Below, in pieces: positions 19,577 to 24,244 of a stretch of DNA of 24,244 nucleotides. Numbering within the stretch: the stretch's first letter is position 1; the number at the start of each line of letters is the position of its first letter. Under the pieces are notes generated by a model that saw only the letters and a program-made list of their open reading frames with translations, searched no databases and was not told the DNA's origin. The stretch is from a virus, in the IMG/VR virus record IMGVR_UViG_3300023210_000216, positions 1 to 24,244 of that record. The stretch is one strand, 5' to 3'. The position numbers and the translations under genes are program-made.

Positions 19577-22281
19577 TGGGTACTCCTCTAGCAGAAATAA
19601 GCAAGGCATACATAAAAGCAGGCGCTAAGAGAACTGAAGATATTGTAGAAGCTGGTGCTACTGGTCAATTAAAGACTGAAGCACAAGAGGCCGCATTAAA
19701 GACAGCCACTCCAGAAGTAAAGCCTGTAGCGGTTACAGAACCTGTAGCGGTAACACCTACAGAAGTTACACCTGTAGAAGCACCTATAGAAACTCCAACC
19801 ATACAACCTATTGATGAAGTCGCACAAGCCGAAGCAATCACTGCGCAAAAAGATATTGAGATGGGGCTTCCTTCAGCTGCTACTCCAGGCGCACGTAACA
19901 TTAATTTTGATAATATTAAAGAGCCTGATGAAGTCTTAGCTGTCATTGACAACATAGGCGCACAGGAAGATCAGTTTATTAAAGCTCGTGGTGGTGTTGT
20001 ATCACAAGATCAAACAGTTGTTGATGCTCAGAAAGTAGAGTTGGAAGACATCCTAGGCTTTAAGCTTGGTGATGGTGTGACACCTGCTAGAGTAACAGGC
20101 GCTAGAATTGCTTTAACTGATTCAGCATCAAGACTACAGAAATTAGCTAAGAATGTATTAGATGGCGAAGCCACTACAGCAGAGAAACTAGCATTCAGAC
20201 AGTCGGTATCAACACACGTTGCTATTCAACAATCAGTAGCAGGAATGTCAGCAGAGGCTGGACGTTCACTAAACGCATTTAGAATTCCAGTACAAGCAGG
20301 TATGCAGACTGGTGATAAGACAGCAGTATTTAGATCACAACTACAAGAGACATTTGAGCGCTCTGGTGGTGATGACACATTGTACAAATTAGCAGAGTAT
20401 ATTGAAGAGGCTGGCGATGACTTAGCTGAAGTAACTAAACGTGCTAAAGAGGCAAATTCAGCCACTACAGGTGACTTTATCCTTGAATACTGGATCAATG
20501 GTCTATTATCTAGTCCAGCTACTCACATGGTGAACGTAACATCTAATGCTATGGTGGCCACATGGTCTATCCCAGAGCGTATGTTAGCATCTGGCTTCTC
20601 TAAGATTCTAAGATCAGAGAAAGGTGTAGAGATCCAAGAGGCAGTAGGCCAGGTATTTGGATTGATGCAAGGTACTCGTGATGGTCTAAGAATGTTTTGG
20701 AAGACTCTAAAGACTGGTGAGCCTTCAGATCCTGCAATGAAATTAGAGGCTCGTAAGTATAGAGCTATCACAGCTCAGAACGTGGGCATCAACACTGAGG
20801 GTTATTTATCTAAGGGTGTTGATCTACTAGGAAACATGATTAGAATGCCAGGTAGATTCCTTGGTGCTGAAGATGAGTTCTTCAAGTCTATTGGCTACCG
20901 AATGGAATTGAATGCTCTAGCTTACAGAAAGGCAACAAGCGAAGGCTTAGAAGGCGAAGACCTAGGTAAGCGCATTGTAGAGATCGTTAATAATCCTACA
21001 GAAGAGATTCACTTGGCAGCATCAGATGTTGCACGAGTACAGACATTTACAAACCCATTGGGCGAGTCAGGACAGAAGGTACAGCAATTAGCTAACTCTC
21101 ATCCTGCTCTTAAACTGATCCTTCCATTTGTTAGAACACCAGTAAACATTGTTAAGTTTGTGGGCGTACGTTCACCTTTCGCACCTTTTGCTAAGTCATT
21201 CCAAGCAGATATGAAAGCAGGTGGTGCAAGACGTGACATGGCCTTATCTAAGATGAGCTTAGGTTCGTTAGTATTAGGTTATGGCGCTACTATGGCAGCA
21301 GACGGTGTTATCACTGGTGGTGGCCCTAAGAATAAAGCACAGAGAGATGCTTTACGCAGACAAGGATGGCAGCCTTATTCAATGAAGGTGGGCGATAAGT
21401 ATTATTCATTTAATAGACTTGATCCATTGGGCATGTTCCTTGGTTTATCAGCAGACTTAACAGAAGTTATTAAATATGCTGAAGACGATCAAGATGCTTT
21501 AGATATAGCCACAATGTCCACAATTGCATTAGCTAAGAACTTAACTTCTAGAACATATCTTAGAGGTTTATCCGATGCGATGAATGTATTATCAGACCCA
21601 GATCGCTATGCTGAGAGATTCTTCCAAAGACAAGCAGCATCATTTACACCAATGACATCATTAGTGGCAGGTATCGAGAGAGAGTTTGACCCTATGATGA
21701 GAGCTACTTATTCAGCTATGGACTTGATTATCTCAAGAACACCTGGACTATCTGATTCATTACCACCTAGACGTAACCTATATGGTGAGCCTATTGTATT
21801 ACAGGGTGGTCTAGGCTTAGACTTTGTATCACCTATCTATTCATCTACACGTAAGTTTGATTATGTAGATGACCAAATCGTAGAGAATGAAATAAACGTA
21901 ACCATGCCTAGAAGAAGTATTGGCACTGGTAACTTCTCTATTGAGCTTAACGCAGACGAATATGATAGATATGTTGTTTTAGCAGGTAAAGAGCTGAAAA
22001 TGCCTTATACTAACCTCAAGACTGGCAAGACCAAAGACTTGAACTTACATAAGTATTTACAAGGCATGATGGCTAGTGATATGTATCAAGATGCTAGTGA
22101 AGGCCCAGATGGTGGTAGATCAATGCTTATTACTACTATCGTAAATGCGTTTAGAGATGGCGCAAAGGCAACACTACTAGATGAGAACGAAGCATTGGCT
22201 GCTGAATGGGATTACCAAAAACAATTAAAAGTGGAAGCAAAGACAGGCAAGCCACTAGAAGAATTACTACAGGGATATTAA
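19576..22281 (+). CDS. Largest-class internal (ejection) protein, gp16-like position, 901 aa
   Basis: The start is taken at ATG 19576 with AAAGGAT upstream; a TTG six bases earlier in the same frame is less likely. Residues 1-35 are a charged helix. Residues about 50-80 are a low-complexity Pro/Val/Thr/Glu linker made of short TEPVAVTP-like units. The remaining 800 residues are helical with conserved-looking patches: YWINGLLSSPATHMVNVTSN (about 315-335), L-P-F-V-R-T-P-V-N-I-V-K-F (about 513-525), S-F-N-R-L-D-P-L-G-M-F-L. I recognise these from large internal proteins of pelagiphage-like podoviruses. The protein probably forms the periplasmic conduit during DNA entry. No lytic transglycosylase site is evident. 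Confidence 0.8.
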   Translation: MGTPLAEISKAYIKAGAKRTEDIVEAGATGQLKTEAQEAALKTATPEVKPVAVTEPVAVTPTEVTPVEAPIETPTIQPIDEVAQAEAITAQKDIEMGLPSAATPGARNINFDNIKEPDEVLAVIDNIGAQEDQFIKARGGVVSQDQTVVDAQKVELEDILGFKLGDGVTPARVTGARIALTDSASRLQKLAKNVLDGEATTAEKLAFRQSVSTHVAIQQSVAGMSAEAGRSLNAFRIPVQAGMQTGDKTAVFRSQLQETFERSGGDDTLYKLAEYIEEAGDDLAEVTKRAKEANSATTGDFILEYWINGLLSSPATHMVNVTSNAMVATWSIPERMLASGFSKILRSEKGVEIQEAVGQVFGLMQGTRDGLRMFWKTLKTGEPSDPAMKLEARKYRAITAQNVGINTEGYLSKGVDLLGNMIRMPGRFLGAEDEFFKSIGYRMELNALAYRKATSEGLEGEDLGKRIVEIVNNPTEEIHLAASDVARVQTFTNPLGESGQKVQQLANSHPALKLILPFVRTPVNIVKFVGVRSPFAPFAKSFQADMKAGGARRDMALSKMSLGSLVLGYGATMAADGVITGGGPKNKAQRDALRRQGWQPYSMKVGDKYYSFNRLDPLGMFLGLSADLTEVIKYAEDDQDALDIATMSTIALAKNLTSRTYLRGLSDAMNVLSDPDRYAERFFQRQAASFTPMTSLVAGIEREFDPMMRATYSAMDLIISRTPGLSDSLPPRRNLYGEPIVLQGGLGLDFVSPIYSSTRKFDYVDDQIVENEINVTMPRRSIGTGNFSIELNADEYDRYVVLAGKELKMPYTNLKTGKTKDLNLHKYLQGMMASDMYQDASEGPDGGRSMLITTIVNAFRDGAKATLLDENEALAAEWDYQKQLKVEAKTGKPLEELLQGY

Positions 22282-22284
22282 GAT

Positions 22285-24244
22285 ATGGCAGATTTAATAG
22301 TTGGTGACTTAACACCAAGAAACCAATATACAGCGACAAGTGGTCAGACAGACTTTACGTATGCCTTTCCTATCTTTGTAGATGCGGATTTAAAAGTATA
22401 TATTGGATCAACACTTAAAACATTAACTACTGATTACACAGTTTCAGGTGCAGGCACAGACAATGGCGGCATAGTTACTCTAGTCACAGGTGCTACGACA
22501 GGTGATATTGTTACGGTTTATAGAGACGTGCCTATTGCTAGAACTTCAGATTACCAAGTGAACGGTGATTTACTAGCGACAACATTGAACGATGACCTAG
22601 ACAAGCTAACCATGATGTCTCAACAAAATGAGGATCAGGTTAATAACAACACACTTAAAGTAGATCAGTTTGATGAATATGGTGATTTAACACTTCCTGC
22701 CAAAGCAACACGTGCTGGTACGGTTCTAGGTTTCAATGCAACTACAGGTGATCCAGAAGCTGGCCCTACTATTGCAGACACACAATCATTAGCTAACATT
22801 ACAGCAGATATTGCAACTCTAGCAGATATTGAAGATGGTACTGATGCAACTGATGCTATTCAAACAGTAGCTGGAATCAGTGCTAATGTAACTACAACAG
22901 CTGGTATTTCAGCCAACGTAACTACAGTCGCAGACAACGATGCTAGGATTACTATTCTAGGTGATGATATAGATAGAGGGTTCAGTTCTGGTTACACGGA
23001 TGCTGCTTTAACAGCTGTTAAAGATGAAATGCTGGCTATTATTGTAGCTACCGCACCTGTTGACCAAGTTCTATATGATTTAATAACCTCTACTGTTGAT
23101 GGCTATCAGCGTGGTGATATTGACAACGATGGTGATATTGACATAAGTGACACAATAGATGTCCTTAGATTTATCACTGGGCTTGAGGATTATGAGTGGA
23201 TTCGTAATAACATCCTTGGTCCTATGTTGGCTGATATGCCTACTTACGGCTCATATTTTGATTCAGCAATTCTAACTATATCAAACGATTTAGATAAAAT
23301 AAACACAGTGGCTACTGATATTACTAATGTAAACAATGTAGCTTTAAACAAGGCCAATGTGGACACAGTAGCTGGCATTAATGCAAGCATAACCACAGTC
23401 GCAGGTATCTCGGCTAACACTACAACAGTAGCTGGCATTAGTTCTAACGTAACCACAGTGGCAGGTATAAGCTCAGATGTAGCCTCGGTGGCTGCAGACT
23501 CCACTGATATTGGTACAGTAGCAGCTAAAGCTACAGAGATTGGTAGACTAGGTACTGCTGATGCAGTAACAGACCTTAATACTCTAGGTACAGCAGATGT
23601 AGTATCTGATATGAACACCTTGGGTACTGCTGGTAACGTAACTAATATGAACACCTTAGCGGGTATCTCTACTGATATTACTACAGCTGTAGGTAACGAA
23701 GCTAACATCACGACTGTTGCAGGCATTAATACTGATGTAACTACAGTAGCTGGTAAAGCTACAGAAGTAGGACGTTTAGGTACTGCGGATGCGGTGTCTG
23801 ATATGAATACACTAGCTGTAACAGCAATCATTGATGATATGGATACTGTTGCAGGTATCTCTAGTGATGTAACAACTGTAGCAGACAACACTACCAATAT
23901 TAACTCAGCGGTATCTAACGCTTCTAATATTAATGCAGTAGTGAGTAATGCGACTAACATTAACACAGTAGCAGGTATTGATGCTAATGTAACTACCGTT
24001 GCAGGCGTAAGCTCTAATGTAACCACAGTCGCTGGTATCTCAGCAGATGTCACAGCAGTGGCAGCCGATGCTACAGACATTGGTATTGTATCTACTAACA
24101 TTGCAGATGTATCTACAGTAGCTACTAACATTGCAGATGTCATTAAGGTGGCAGATGATTTAAACGAAGCTATCAGTGAGATTGAAACAGCAGCAGATGA
24201 TTTAAATGAAGCTGTCTCAGAGATTGATACTGTAGCTACTGCCA
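22285..24244 (+). CDS. Tail fibre with T7-type N-terminus, dockerin-like module and decapeptide repeats (3' end missing)
   Basis: The frame is open from ATG 22285 to the right edge, 653 codons, with no stop, so the C-terminal receptor-binding end is not seen. Residues 1 to about 150 resemble the T7 tail-fibre attachment domain (R-N-Q-Y-T-A-T-S-G-Q-T-D-F-T-Y-A-F-P-I-F, D-Y-T-V-S-G-A-G, V-Y-R-D-V-P-I-A-R-T-S-D-Y-Q). Residues about 193-215 and about 342 to the end are decapeptide repeats of the type VAGISANVTT. Between them, residues 277-300 read G-D278-x-D280-x-D282-G-D-I-x-x-S-D289, a dockerin or EF-hand calcium loop. The fibre probably forms a trimeric shaft. The gene follows the internal protein with a 3-base gap. 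Confidence 0.88.
   Translation, partial: MADLIVGDLTPRNQYTATSGQTDFTYAFPIFVDADLKVYIGSTLKTLTTDYTVSGAGTDNGGIVTLVTGATTGDIVTVYRDVPIARTSDYQVNGDLLATTLNDDLDKLTMMSQQNEDQVNNNTLKVDQFDEYGDLTLPAKATRAGTVLGFNATTGDPEAGPTIADTQSLANITADIATLADIEDGTDATDAIQTVAGISANVTTTAGISANVTTVADNDARITILGDDIDRGFSSGYTDAALTAVKDEMLAIIVATAPVDQVLYDLITSTVDGYQRGDIDNDGDIDISDTIDVLRFITGLEDYEWIRNNILGPMLADMPTYGSYFDSAILTISNDLDKINTVATDITNVNNVALNKANVDTVAGINASITTVAGISANTTTVAGISSNVTTVAGISSDVASVAADSTDIGTVAAKATEIGRLGTADAVTDLNTLGTADVVSDMNTLGTAGNVTNMNTLAGISTDITTAVGNEANITTVAGINTDVTTVAGKATEVGRLGTADAVSDMNTLAVTAIIDDMDTVAGISSDVTTVADNTTNINSAVSNASNINAVVSNATNINTVAGIDANVTTVAGVSSNVTTVAGISADVTAVAADATDIGIVSTNIADVSTVATNIADVIKVADDLNEAISEIETAADDLNEAVSEIDTVATA
23113..23185 (+). 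other. Dockerin-like calcium-binding segment inside the tail fibre
   Basis: Codons 277-300 of the fibre encode a loop with Asp at positions 1, 3, 5, 7 and 12 (D278, D280, D282, D284, D289), Gly at position 6, and a following helix D-V-L-R-F-I-T-G. This is the pattern of a single type I dockerin repeat. Only one repeat is present, whereas cellulosomal dockerins have two. Confidence 0.75.
23311..24244 (+). repeat. Degenerate ~30-bp tandem repeat coding decapeptides
   Basis: Units encode V-A-G-I-S/N-x-N/D-V-T-T with period ten residues, interspersed with variants R-L-G-T-A-D-A-V-x-D-M-N-T and V-A-T-N-I-A-D-V. More than 25 units are visible before the window ends. At the DNA level the copies are diverged by synonymous changes, so the repeat is old or under protein selection. 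A first short run of the same unit lies at about 22861-22930. Confidence 0.85.

Noticed and set aside
23244-24143. A 299-codon minus-strand open frame opposite the tail fibre
   Set aside because: It is rich in Val, Ala, Thr and Ser and is the mirror of the decapeptide repeat, which by chance lacks stops on the other strand. The + strand frame has a good start, a T7-fibre N-terminus and fits the operon.
22861-24244. CRISPR array
   Set aside because: The repeat units are contiguous, diverged, in frame and coding, with no spacers.

Overview
The window is a segment of a tailed double-stranded DNA phage genome, or an integrated copy of one. It is AT-rich, densely packed, and most genes overlap by 1, 4 or 8 bases. 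The virion genes are those of a short-tailed podovirus: terminase, head-tail connector, a Bbp19-like small protein, scaffold, a capsid resembling that of Bordetella phage BPP-1, T7-type tail tubular proteins A and B, several internal (ejection) proteins and a T7-type tail fibre. This order, the low G+C and the lack of a visible phage RNA polymerase recall marine HTVC010P-like pelagiphages and BPP-1 relatives. That placement is inference. No bacterial chromosomal gene, rRNA or tRNA was seen.

Left arm (1-2142, leftward). Small early genes run toward the left edge and end in a truncated single-strand annealing protein of the DUF1071/Sak type. A textbook sigma-70 promoter (1378-1406) drives the last six of them. 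Upstream lie a 60-residue protein and an HNH-AP2 homing endonuclease (HNH A), the latter flanked by 33-bp direct repeats.

Switch region (2143-2770). There is no confident gene here. It holds a probable frameshifted gene remnant, a strong rightward promoter followed within about 65 bp by a terminator (a candidate small RNA), and an extended -10 promoter just upstream of a Cro-like repressor, probably giving a leaderless message.

Right early genes (2771-5639, rightward). The Cro-like gene leads small zinc-ribbon and helical proteins, a VRR-NUC nuclease, a second HNH-AP2 endonuclease (HNH B) lodged at the 5' end of a DUF1364 gene, a NinB-like protein and three small orphans. This resembles the nin region of lambdoid phages.

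Late genes (5636-24244, rightward). Terminase, a possible permuted NlpC/P60-like protein, connector, scaffold, capsid with its own promoter-like leader and terminator, tail tubular A and B, four internal virion proteins, and a tail fibre that runs off the right edge. One 1119-residue internal protein carries extra domains of the 'polyvalent protein' kind. The tail fibre has a decapeptide repeat array interrupted by a dockerin-like calcium loop. No lysis or integrase gene is visible.

Two signals are not explained by genes. Each homing endonuclease sits between two diverged copies of a target-gene end. The 7-mer GTGGGCG occurs twelve times on the + strand and never on the - strand, in all coding frames.
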